Shown: positions 1 through 7,900 of the stretch, piece by piece
Numbering within the stretch: the stretch's first letter is position 1
Layout: every line of letters begins with the position of its first letter
Assembly (NCBI GenBank): GCA_003151495.1
Contig: PLXR01000049.1
Location: forward strand, 1 to 32,138
Direction: 5' to 3'
From: Opitutaceae bacterium
GTDB lineage: Bacteria > Verrucomicrobiota > Verrucomicrobiia > Opitutales > Opitutaceae
Length of the DNA: 32,138 nt
Translations under genes and position numbers: made by a program
The notes under the pieces: model-generated
Told to the model about the DNA's origin: nothing
The model's input: only the letters and a program-made list of their open reading frames with translations
Databases searched by the model: none

Positions 1-1364
1 TCATGTTCGCCTGCACGCTCTACCCCGGCGACCGGGAGTTCATCGCGAGCTCGCAGGCCGAGGCGGAGCACCAGGTGCGCCGCCTCCGCCACCGGGCGTG
101 CCTCGCGCTCTGGTGCGGGAACAACGAGGTGTGGGGCATCAACGCCCACGAGCTCGTGGACCCGGGGAAGAAGGGCCTTCGCTCCGACTACGAGAGGCTC
201 TTCCACGGGGCGCTCCCCGAGGTGGTGGGGAGGCTGGGCGGGGCCACGCCCTATTGGCCCTCGTCGCCCTGGAGGGGCGACCCCGACACGGGCCATGGCG
301 CGGGCGAGGCCCGGGGCGACACCCATTTCTGGGACGTCTGGCACGGGCGCAACCCCGTCAAGGACTATGAGAAATGGAACTTCCGGTTCGCCTCGGAGTT
401 CGGCATGCAGAGCTACAACTCGGTCCCCACGCAGGCGACCTTCTGCCCGGCCAGCGAGGGCAACATCTTCGGGACGGTGATGGAGGACCACCAGAAGAAC
501 AAGGGGGGCAACCAGGTCATCCTGGACTACGTCTCCCGGCGGTACCGGTTCCCGAGGGACCAGGCGTCCCTCATCTACCTCTCGCAGCTCAACCAGGTGC
601 ACTGCGTGGAGACGGGCGTCGACCACTACCGGCGCAACATGCCGCAGTGCATGGGCGCCCTCTACTGGCAGCTGAACGACTGCTGGCCGGTGGCCTCGTG
701 GAGCTCGATCGAGTTCACGGGGCGCTGGCGGGCGCTCCACCACGCCGCGCGGCGCTTCTTCGCGCCCGCCGTCGTGAGCGCCCACGTGCCCGGCGACGAG
801 GTCTTCACGACGAACAACTACAGGAACTCGACCGTGCGGCTCGTGCACGTCCACACGAGCCACGACGGCCCGCGCGCGGTCAGGGCGACCGTGCGCTGGG
901 ACCTTTTCCACCTCGACGGGAGGGTGCTCCTCTCCGGGAGCCGGAAGGTCGTGCTCAGGCCGATGCGGAGCGTCCGCCAGAAGACCCTCGACCTGAAGGG
1001 CCCGATTGCGGAGCACGGCCGGGACAACCTCTACGTGCGGGTGGCGCTCGACATCGGGCGACGGCGGGCCAGCGAGGCGACGGCGCTCCTGACGCTCCCC
1101 CGCTTCATGGACCTCCCGAAGCCCCGGACGAGGGTCTCCATCCGGCTCAAGGCCCCCCGGTACGCCGTGATCCGCTTCACCTCGCCCGTGTACCAGCACC
1201 GGTTCGAGTTCGACTTCGCCGGCCAGGCGTTCACCTCGAGCGACAATTTCTTCGACCTCCATCCCGGCGAGGCCAGGGAGGTCGAGGTCGACTTCGCGGC
1301 GCGCGTCACCCCGGACATGGTGAGGAAGGCGCTCCGGCGCCGCTCGCTCGCCGACACCTACTAG
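1..1364 (+). CDS. Beta-mannosidase-like glycoside hydrolase family 2, C-terminal part (5' end outside window)
   Basis: This is the last ~454 codons of a GH2 enzyme that probably removes terminal beta-mannosyl (or related) residues from oligosaccharides. The frame is open at the left edge, and the first methionine seen (position 3) sits inside the typical 'MFACTLYP' strand of the TIM barrel, so it is not the true start. Counting from that Met, 'LWCGNNE' supplies the expected acid/base Glu (E42), and 'ASEFGMQSY' supplies the nucleophile Glu (E132). 'GALYWQLNDCWPVASW' is the usual active-site floor of beta-mannosidases. The remaining ~200 residues are beta-rich accessory domains. The glycosyltransferase-like gene follows after 7 bp, so the two are probably co-transcribed. 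Substrate specificity is inferred from motif resemblance to beta-mannosidases rather than beta-galactosidases. Confidence 0.9.
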   Translation, partial: MFACTLYPGDREFIASSQAEAEHQVRRLRHRACLALWCGNNEVWGINAHELVDPGKKGLRSDYERLFHGALPEVVGRLGGATPYWPSSPWRGDPDTGHGAGEARGDTHFWDVWHGRNPVKDYEKWNFRFASEFGMQSYNSVPTQATFCPASEGNIFGTVMEDHQKNKGGNQVILDYVSRRYRFPRDQASLIYLSQLNQVHCVETGVDHYRRNMPQCMGALYWQLNDCWPVASWSSIEFTGRWRALHHAARRFFAPAVVSAHVPGDEVFTTNNYRNSTVRLVHVHTSHDGPRAVRATVRWDLFHLDGRVLLSGSRKVVLRPMRSVRQKTLDLKGPIAEHGRDNLYVRVALDIGRRRASEATALLTLPRFMDLPKPRTRVSIRLKAPRYAVIRFTSPVYQHRFEFDFAGQAFTSSDNFFDLHPGEAREVEVDFAARVTPDMVRKALRRRSLADTY

Positions 1365-1371
1365 GATCGCC

Positions 1372-2874
1372 GTGCCCGAATCCGCGCCCCCCACCCTGCT
1401 GACGGCCCCGAGGCTGTGCCTTGCCGCCGGCCTCGCGGCCTACGCGGTGCTGCTTTACATCCTGATCGGCGCCGTCCCGGGAGGCTCCGACAACTCGGGG
1501 TATTTCAACGAGGCCCGCCTCTTCAACCGGGGAACGGTCCACGCGCCGATGCGGATGCTCGCCGCCATCCCTGCGGCCGACGTCCCCTATTTGTACGTCC
1601 CGCTGGGATTCAAGCCCTCCGCGGGCGACGCCTCGCGCCTCGTGCCCACCTACCCCCCTGGGCTGCCCCTCATGCTGGTGCCCGCGGCGCGCCTGATCGG
1701 CTGGCAGCACGCGGGCGACTTCCTGCTGCTGGTCCACTCGCTCGCGGGGATCGCGCTCACGTTCGCCCTCGGTCGGCTGTGCGGGCTTCCGGGCTCCTGG
1801 TCCCTCGCGGGCGCCGCGGTCCTCGCCGCGAGCCCGATCTACCTGATCACGTCGCTTCAGGCGCTGAGCGACGTGCCGGCGACCGTGTGGGCGACCGCCG
1901 CGGTCGCGACCGCGCTCATGAGCCGCGGGCGGGCGGGATGGGCGCTCGCCTCGGGCCTCTGCATCACGGTCGGGTTCCTGGTCCGGCCCTCGAACTTCCT
2001 CGTCGCCCTTCCTGTCCTCCTCGCGGTCGGCCTCTCCCCCCGGCGCCTGCTGCTCGTCGCGCTCGGGTCGGCCCCGGGGATCGTGGCGTGGATGGCGATC
2101 AACCGCGTGGCCTACGGCGACGCCCTCCAGAGCGGCTATGGGGCCCTGGGCGGGGAGTTCGGGGCGGGGCTCGTCCCGGGAACGCTCGGCTTCTACGCGC
2201 GCTGGCTGCCGCTTCTCCTGAGCCCGGTCGTGGTCGCCGCCCCATTCCTTCCCGCGGGGCCCGGCGGCCGGACCCGGGTGGCCGCGGTCCTCCTCTCTTG
2301 GGCTGCGGTGTTCCTCGCCTTCTACTCCGCCTACCGCTGGACCCACGAGCAATGGTGGTTCCTCCGGTTCATCCTCCCGGCAGCGCCGGCGCTCATCGTG
2401 GCGGGCCTGGTTGCACTCCGGCTTTGGACGGAGGGACTGGGCCGGGCAAGGGCCTGGGCGCTTCTCCTCCCGGCCCTCGTGGCCGCCGCCGCCGTGGGCG
2501 TTGAGTTGGGCCAGACCCCGCAGCTCAGGGAGACCTGGGCCATCGGCCACGGCGAGCGCAAGTACGGGAGGGTCTCGCGCTGGCTCAAGGCCAACGTGCC
2601 GGGGGATTCCGTGCTTGTCGTGTCGCAGGCGAGCGGGGCGCTGTATTACTTCACGGCATTCACGCTCCTGCGCCACGACCAGATCACCCCGCCCGTGGCC
2701 GATCGGATCCGCTCGTCCGTGTTGTCGGAAAAACGGGCGCTCTACGCCGTTCTCTTCCCCTTCGAGCTAAACGCCCTGAAGCGGCTTCCCTGGGCCTGGA
2801 CCAAGGTCGGGGCGATCGACGATGTCTCTGTCTGGCGCTGCGATCTCGAGAGTCCGAGGCCGGGTGGCAACTAG
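1372..2874 (+). CDS. Multi-pass membrane glycosyltransferase-like protein (GT-C fold, GT39/ArnT-like)
   Basis: This 500-residue integral membrane protein has about ten or more hydrophobic segments spread over residues 10-380 and a ~110-residue soluble C-terminal tail. The first segment (LAAGLAAYAVLLYILIGAV) is followed by a loop with 'GGSDNSGYFNEARLF'. That places an Asp and acidic residues where GT-C enzymes of the ArnT/PMT type carry their catalytic acid. Such enzymes transfer sugars from polyprenyl-phosphate donors at the outer face of the inner membrane. The start is GTG at 1372, only 7 bp after the GH2 stop, and no strong Shine-Dalgarno is visible. The acceptor and donor cannot be told from sequence. 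Pairing with a mannosidase-type enzyme hints at glycan metabolism but does not prove it. Confidence 0.75.
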   Translation: MPESAPPTLLTAPRLCLAAGLAAYAVLLYILIGAVPGGSDNSGYFNEARLFNRGTVHAPMRMLAAIPAADVPYLYVPLGFKPSAGDASRLVPTYPPGLPLMLVPAARLIGWQHAGDFLLLVHSLAGIALTFALGRLCGLPGSWSLAGAAVLAASPIYLITSLQALSDVPATVWATAAVATALMSRGRAGWALASGLCITVGFLVRPSNFLVALPVLLAVGLSPRRLLLVALGSAPGIVAWMAINRVAYGDALQSGYGALGGEFGAGLVPGTLGFYARWLPLLLSPVVVAAPFLPAGPGGRTRVAAVLLSWAAVFLAFYSAYRWTHEQWWFLRFILPAAPALIVAGLVALRLWTEGLGRARAWALLLPALVAAAAVGVELGQTPQLRETWAIGHGERKYGRVSRWLKANVPGDSVLVVSQASGALYYFTAFTLLRHDQITPPVADRIRSSVLSEKRALYAVLFPFELNALKRLPWAWTKVGAIDDVSVWRCDLESPRPGGN

Positions 2875-2970
2875 CGGCGGTGGGTGCTCTGCCGGCCGGG
2901 ATCGGTTGGCGAGGCGCCCCGCCTGGACCCAGAATCCGACAACGGCGATGCCTTACGCAGCTAGAACAGA

Positions 2971-3381
2971 TCAAGGCACCATCAAGGGTATCGCCTGGCG
3001 GGTGAACCGCCGGTAAATCCTAAAGTCCTGCGCATCGGTCGTCACGACCGTGTGTTCACGGTAAAGCTCTGAAAGCCTGACCAGACAGGCATCGGCATAG
3101 TCCATTCGCTTCCCGTAGCGGGAGAGCAATACTCTTACAGCAGAAGACTCCTCAGAAAGCATCGGCAGGACCCGCAAGATGCCGCGTTCGACAAGGACGA
3201 ATATCTTTTGCCGCGCATCCGGCACTTCGCGCAGCAGGAAGCACGCCTCCGAAATCACCGCGTCGCAGGTTATGGCAGGCCCCTGTATCTTCGCGAACAG
3301 CCCTGCTGCCCATGCATGCCATTGGTCGTCGCGGTCCAGCGATCCCACGAGGGGGCCGGTATCGAGGATGGCTCTAATCAC
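2971..3381 (-). CDS. PIN-domain ribonuclease toxin (VapC-like)
   Basis: This 136-residue protein has the size and pattern of a VapC-type PIN RNase. 'AILDTGPLVG' carries the first acidic residue (D7), 'AVISEACFLL' the second (Glu), 'DYADACLVRL' the third, and 'VVTTDAQDF' the C-terminal acidic strand. Together these would bind the Mg/Mn ions that cleave RNA. The start is GTG, and it overlaps the last 8 bases of the upstream antitoxin gene (GTGATTAG), the classic layout of a translationally coupled toxin-antitoxin pair. The RNA target is unknown. The 3' end lies 96 bp from the convergent membrane glycosyltransferase gene. Confidence 0.85.
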   Translation of the reverse strand: MIRAILDTGPLVGSLDRDDQWHAWAAGLFAKIQGPAITCDAVISEACFLLREVPDARQKIFVLVERGILRVLPMLSEESSAVRVLLSRYGKRMDYADACLVRLSELYREHTVVTTDAQDFRIYRRFTRQAIPLMVP

Positions 3382-3604
3382 GACCGTATCCGGCCAGGGT
3401 CTTCTTGGACCGTCCGCTCTGGACGGAACCGATCATGTCGCCCATGGCCTCGGCAAGGCTCACCGGCTTGGTTTCAGTGGCGCGGAAAACGAAGGCGTTG
3501 CCTTCGCGGTCCCGCACGCGGACCTCCTTGCCCGCCAATGCGGCACGGCGAAAGTTCGGGAACTTGCGGGTGAATTCGCGAGTGGTGACCTGCATGACAG
3601 CCAT
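3374..3604 (-). CDS. Antitoxin of the PIN toxin (Phd/VapB-like)
   Basis: This small protein of 76 residues lies directly upstream of, and overlaps by 8 bp, the PIN toxin gene. Its N-terminal half 'MQVTTREFTRKFPNFRRAA' followed by 'GKEVRVRDREGNAFVFR' resembles the short beta/alpha DNA-binding fold of Phd/YefM-type antitoxins. The C-terminal half would be the flexible part that wraps the toxin. Such proteins neutralise the RNase and repress their own operon. The family name is inferred from size, position and this pattern. ATG at 3604 is used, and a second Met three codons later is an alternative start. Confidence 0.75.
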   Translation of the reverse strand: MAVMQVTTREFTRKFPNFRRAALAGKEVRVRDREGNAFVFRATETKPVSLAEAMGDMIGSVQSGRSKKTLAGYGRD

Positions 3605-3984
3605 TATTGTCAGCCATCGTCACAGTTCAAGTTCGATGTCTAAAAATCTGGCATCTTCGCGGCACCATCACGTGTCCCGAGGCGTCTCCAATCACTTCTC
3701 TTGCAGACGGGCTGAGTACACCGTTCGTGTCTCCAACCCGCCACAGTTGATCGCTCGTGCGTGAATCCCACGGACTATCGCGCTTTGTAAGGCGATCCCC
3801 GGTCAACGCCTCGGCATCTTCGTACCAATGCGCCCCTCACATTGCGCTGGTTCTCGGAAATCAATCGTCAACGTTCTTCCGCTCACCTCAAGAATGGGCT
3901 TCGAGGCGGAGGCCGGCTCGATTCTCGGCCGGTTCCACCCTTTCCGCAGCTTGACCTGCACGACATTTGCACGACACTTGACCC
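3605..3984. other. 380-bp spacer between two divergent toxin-antitoxin operons
   Basis: No convincing gene is present. Short open frames here have no recognisable protein content. The segment should hold the promoters of both TA operons, which are transcribed away from each other. The only clear structure is the pair of nested direct repeats immediately before the right-hand antitoxin gene, listed separately. Confidence 0.5.
3951..3983 (+). promoter_or_regulatory. Nested direct repeats upstream of the second antitoxin (candidate autoregulatory operator/promoter)
   Basis: TTGACC occurs at 3951-3956 and again at 3978-3983. Between these, TGCACGACA occurs twice (3957-3965 and 3968-3976). The block ends one base before the antitoxin ATG. 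The first TTGACC is a fair -35 match, and the promoter would overlap the repeats. Direct repeats at this place are where antitoxins often bind to repress their own operon. The operator role is inference. Confidence 0.35.
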
Positions 3985-4281
3985 ATGAAGACCAAGTGGA
4001 TCGCCTCGCGTGAATTTTCAGCCAGTCCTGGCCGCACCTTGGCGGCCGTGAGCCGCGCCGGCAGGGTCCTGGTGACAGCAAACGGCAAGCCGAAGGCGAT
4101 CCTGATCCCCACCTCCGAGGCCACCTTCGCATCCGACCTGGAGCTGCTTGACCGCGTGGACCTGGCACGTGCGATAGCTGCTATCAGGCGGGAGGCTGTC
4201 GTCAGGGGAACGGATGCGCTTTCGATAAAGGAGATCCGGAAGGAGATTGCCGCGGCGCGCGCCGCCCGGAGGCGTCGATGA
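3985..4281 (+). CDS. Antitoxin, Phd/YefM-like (prevent-host-death type)
   Basis: This 98-residue protein begins 'MKTKWIASREFSASPGRTLA', followed by 'AGRVLVTANGKPKAILIP'. That is the typical Phd/YefM pattern: an N-terminal segment like 'STREF...', then a beta-hairpin ending '.GKP.A.LIP' that builds the dimeric DNA-binding fold. The highly charged C-terminal part (lysine- and arginine-rich, ending RRRR) would be the toxin-binding region. The stop codon overlaps the start of the PIN toxin gene by 4 bp (ATGA), so the two are translationally coupled. Direct repeats just upstream are a plausible binding site for autoregulation. Confidence 0.85.
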   Translation: MKTKWIASREFSASPGRTLAAVSRAGRVLVTANGKPKAILIPTSEATFASDLELLDRVDLARAIAAIRREAVVRGTDALSIKEIRKEIAAARAARRRR

Positions 4282-4682
4282 AGTATTGGGTGGTCGACAC
4301 GAACGTGGTGGTTTGCGGCCTACTGAGCGCGGACGGCCCTTGCGCCCGGGTCCTGGATGCGGTCATGGAAGGGAGGGTCAAGCTCGTCTACGATGCGCGC
4401 ATTCTTGCTGAGTGCCGTGACGTGCTTTGTCGGCCCCGCCTGAGGCTCAAGCCCGCCCAGGTCATGCACTTCATCGAGGCGTTGGGTGGCCAGATGCCGG
4501 TCGTGTCCGAGAGGATCTCAATCGCCGGACCGGGTCCCGACGACCTTGCATTTTTGGAGGCCGCGCTCGCTGTGCCCGTTAGCGCAATTGTGACGGGAAA
4601 CCTGGCAGATTTTCCGGACGAGATTCTCCGGGGCGTTCGATTGCTGACGCCCGTGCAGGCATTGGCGGAACTGGACCGGTAA
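4278..4682 (+). CDS. PIN-domain toxin (putative TA toxin, PIN family type TIGR00305)
   Basis: This 134-residue protein has PIN-type acidic motifs. 'WVVDTNVVVCGLL' (D7, followed by the usual Asn) is the first. 'ILAECRDVL' carries the Glu, 'PDDLAFLEAAL' the central Asp, and 'IVTGNLADFP' the last strand, as in the PIN subfamily often annotated as putative toxin-antitoxin toxins. The predicted role is a metal-dependent RNase held inactive by the protein encoded immediately upstream. ATG overlaps the antitoxin stop by 4 bp. This pair is unlike the left-hand pair in sequence, so the two are independent modules and not a duplication. Confidence 0.85.
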   Translation: MKYWVVDTNVVVCGLLSADGPCARVLDAVMEGRVKLVYDARILAECRDVLCRPRLRLKPAQVMHFIEALGGQMPVVSERISIAGPGPDDLAFLEAALAVPVSAIVTGNLADFPDEILRGVRLLTPVQALAELDR

Positions 4683-4965
4683 AGGCCGTGGTTCGAAGGG
4701 TCACGAGAGCTTCACCTCTTTGCCATCGTAGGACGGCCAAGCGGCTCTTCGGCTGCCCACCATTCCTGGCCTTGCGCTGAATCGGACGGCGGGCATACGA
4801 GCGCATAGACCACCATTAATCCATGGGTCGGCGATGACCCCATCCAGTTGTGGATCGTCCCGCCGCTCACCTTCCCCGCCGACAGGGGTACGGAGAGCAG
4901 GGGAAAAATAGGCATACCTGGCTTGGTGTGTTCCCTTGCGTGCGCACGGGGGGCGCTGCGGGCCG
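4683..4965. other. Non-coding spacer with permease relic
   Basis: This 283-bp stretch lies between the second PIN toxin gene and the stop of the NHL-repeat gene. Apart from the permease relic at 4797-4900, nothing recognisable was found. The open frames here have no protein-like content outside the relic. Confidence 0.5.
4797..4900 (-). pseudogene. Decayed fragment of an APC-family permease gene
   Basis: These 104 bases align without gaps to 9972-10075, an internal part of the intact permease gene on the same strand, with 14 mismatches (about 86% identity, counted by eye). Translated on the minus strand, the fragment reads 'LSVPLSAGKVSGGTIHNWMG' where the intact gene has 'LSVPLSAGKVSGETIYDWMG'. 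Most of the differences change the amino acid, as expected for a non-functional copy. There is no start and no flanking transmembrane segments. Similarity stops abruptly at the right end. A further weak resemblance near 4936-4943 would need an 11-bp indel. Confidence 0.8.
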
Positions 4966-7900
4966 CTATCTTACCTCGTAAACCTCGATCAGCGCCACGC
5001 CCGTGTCGCCACTGGCGCCGGAAACATGAACCGTGTAGGCTCCCGGCGACAGCGTCGCGAGAATCGCCGAGTCGCCGGTCGCGGAGCTGCCCCATGAAAA
5101 TGCACCGACCAAGGCCGCCGTCGCGCCGATCTGAGCGTCCCCAATCCATCCCGTGTCAGACTGAAGCAATGTGGACGTCCCGTCGGGGTTGCTCCGAAAG
5201 AGCTGAAGCTTCGGATCGGGCAGGACGCCTGGGACGCCAAAATGCGTCAGCGCCGGTCCCGCTCCCCTCGCCAGGACGGAAATGGAGGTGTCGCCACCGA
5301 CAACAAACCCGGCGATCAGGATGTCCCCTCCGGTTCCCACATGGGCCCGGGACGAGATGTTGACCACGCGTGGCCCCGCAGTCACGTTGCCTCCGGCCCA
5401 ACCTACGTCGTAGACCTCCGCAAGTGAGACTCCGGTGTCGCCGCTTTCCCCCGAAATCTGAGCCGTGTAGGCCCCGCCCGCGAGCGACTCCACGAGCGCT
5501 GAGTCGTAGCTCGCAACGTCATTCCAAGGAAATGCGCCCACCAGGGCTGCATCCGCCGCCACGGTGTAGTTTCCGGACCATCTGAAGTCGATTCCCAGGG
5601 AACCGGTTGAATTGTTGAGCGTAACCTGGGGATCCGGCAGGACGCCCTGGACCCCAAACGCGGTAAGCGCCGGACCCGAGGCCCGGACAAGGAAGGGCTC
5701 ATCTCCGGACGTCCCCGCGCCCCCCACTACGAATCCCACGATCAGCTGGTCCGCTCCTGTGCCCACTTGCGCCCGGCACGAGATGTTCACCAGCCTGCCC
5801 GGGCTCGACGACTCGACGACGCTTAGCACTGCGGCAGCCGACATCACGGAACCACTGGAATTCGTCACGAGGCAGCTGTACCGGCCGTCGCTTGCGGAAG
5901 TGGCCGCCACCAGCACATAGATCGGTCCCGTCGCCCCTGCGATCGCCGCGCCGTTGAGGAACCACTGGTAGCTCGTGACGCCCGTCGCCCGTGGCGACAA
6001 GGCGCCCGTGCCGGCTTGCGACGAGGCGGAGGAGTTGACCACTCCCAACGTCGCCTGGAACACCACGGAGGCCCCGCTCGCGATTGTCTGCGACGCCGGT
6101 TGCACCAGGATGGAAGGGGGAGAAACCACCCCTCCCGTGTTGAGCGCAAGAGTGGCCGGGCTGCTCACGACCGTGCCGCTGGAATTCGCGACCGAGACGG
6201 TGTACGAACCCACATCCGATTGTCCCGCGCTTGGCACCGTGAAAATGGAGTTCACGGCCCCGGGTATCGCGGTCCCATTGAAGCTCCATTGATATGTCGG
6301 CGAGGGAGATCCCGTCGCCGAGACCCAGAACGTCGCAGAGGCCGCGGGATTTGCGGTTTGGGGCGCCGGCTGAACAACGATTGACGGGGCGACCTGCACT
6401 AGCGGCGTCGGAGTTGGGGTGGGTGTCGGTGTCGGCGTCGGGGTAGGTGTGGGTGTAGGTACCGGCGTAGGCGTCGGCGTGGGTGTAGGCGTCGGACTGG
6501 AAGATGCCGGAATTCCAAGACGAATGGTGTTATTTTGGGAATCGGCCACGTAGATGTTCCCGGCGGTGTCCAATGCGATTCCCATGGGTATCCGGAAGAA
6601 GGCGCCAATGCCTGTGCCGTCGTAAATCCCCCCGGCCCCGAGCGAAGGTCCCGTGCCCGATTGCCCCGCGAGAGTGGAGACAACCCCTGACGCCGATATC
6701 CTGCGCACATTGTTGTTGCCCTGATCGGTCAGGTACAGGTTGCCCGCACCGTCGACCGCGATTCCAGCAAGGGCATAGAACGCCGCAGCTGCGGCCGAGC
6801 CGTCCAAATCCGAGACTAGAGGCGAATAGATATGCCCCGCGTGGGTGGTCACTACGCCTCCTGGTGAAATCTTCCGGACCAGCGGAGAATCATTAACATA
6901 AATATTTCCGGCTGCATCGACGGCGATTCCGGTCGGTCCCGAGAAGCTGGCGGCAGCACCGACACCATCCGCGTGACCGAATACCCCTGGCGACCCCGCG
7001 ATCGTCGTCACGGCGCCCGTGGGGGTCAGCTTCCGGATGGTGCTATTGCCGTTGTCAGTGATGTACACATTGCCGGCGGCGTCCACTGCCACGGCGGTGG
7101 GCATCCTAAACTGAGCCGACGTCCTTGGGCCGTCCGCGCTTCCAAATTGTCCGGGAAGTCCTGCTACTGTTGAGACAGTGCCCGCCGGGGTTATCATTCG
7201 TATCGTATTATTGAGAATATCGGCAACGTACACGTTGCCGGCGCCGTCAACCGCTGGGTAGGACGAATAGTCTTCGAAGTCGAAGCTGGCCGAGCCTCCC
7301 GTGCCATCGGCGTGTCCCACATTTCCCGCGGTGCCTGCCAGAGTCGTTACTACGCCTCCAGGGGCGATCTTCCTAATCGTGTTGTTCTCAGAATCGACTA
7401 CGTAGGCGTTTCCGGTCGAGTCCACAGCAACTCCAGTCGGCACGTTGAACCTTGCATTGGCGCCGCTGCCATCGGCGCTTCCAGAACTCGCTGGTTGCCC
7501 CGCAATCGTGGAAACCACCTGGCCGGGCGAAATTTTTCTGATGAGGTTGTTACCGAAATCGGCAACTATGAGATTCCCGCCGGTGTCAAAGGTCATCCCT
7601 CTTGGCGACGCGAAGCGAGCGTTGGCGCCGGTCCCATCGGCACTACCCGGGGTATGAGTCAACCCCGCGAAAATAAACTGCGCCCCGTTTACCGGAATTT
7701 CCCAGATGGAATCGAACACGCTGACGTAGAGATTTCCAGAGGAGTCGATCGCAACACCCAACATTTCGTCCCCCACGGATGAAGCTACAGTGGTCACAAC
7801 GCCGGCCGGCGTTATCTTTCTCAGGCAACCATTCGCATTGTCGCCCACATAAAGATTTCCGGATCCGTCTATTGCCAGGCCGTAGGGCTGATTGAAACGC

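Noticed and set aside
1306..2676. 456-codon open frame on the minus strand
   Set aside because: It is antisense to the membrane glycosyltransferase. Its product is rich in Arg, Gly, Glu and Pro with no domain, as expected for a shadow frame in GC-rich DNA.
6404..6496. Possible CRISPR-like or regulatory tandem repeat
   Set aside because: The units are 6 bp, in frame, and encode a Thr-Pro linker within a secreted protein. There are no spacers.
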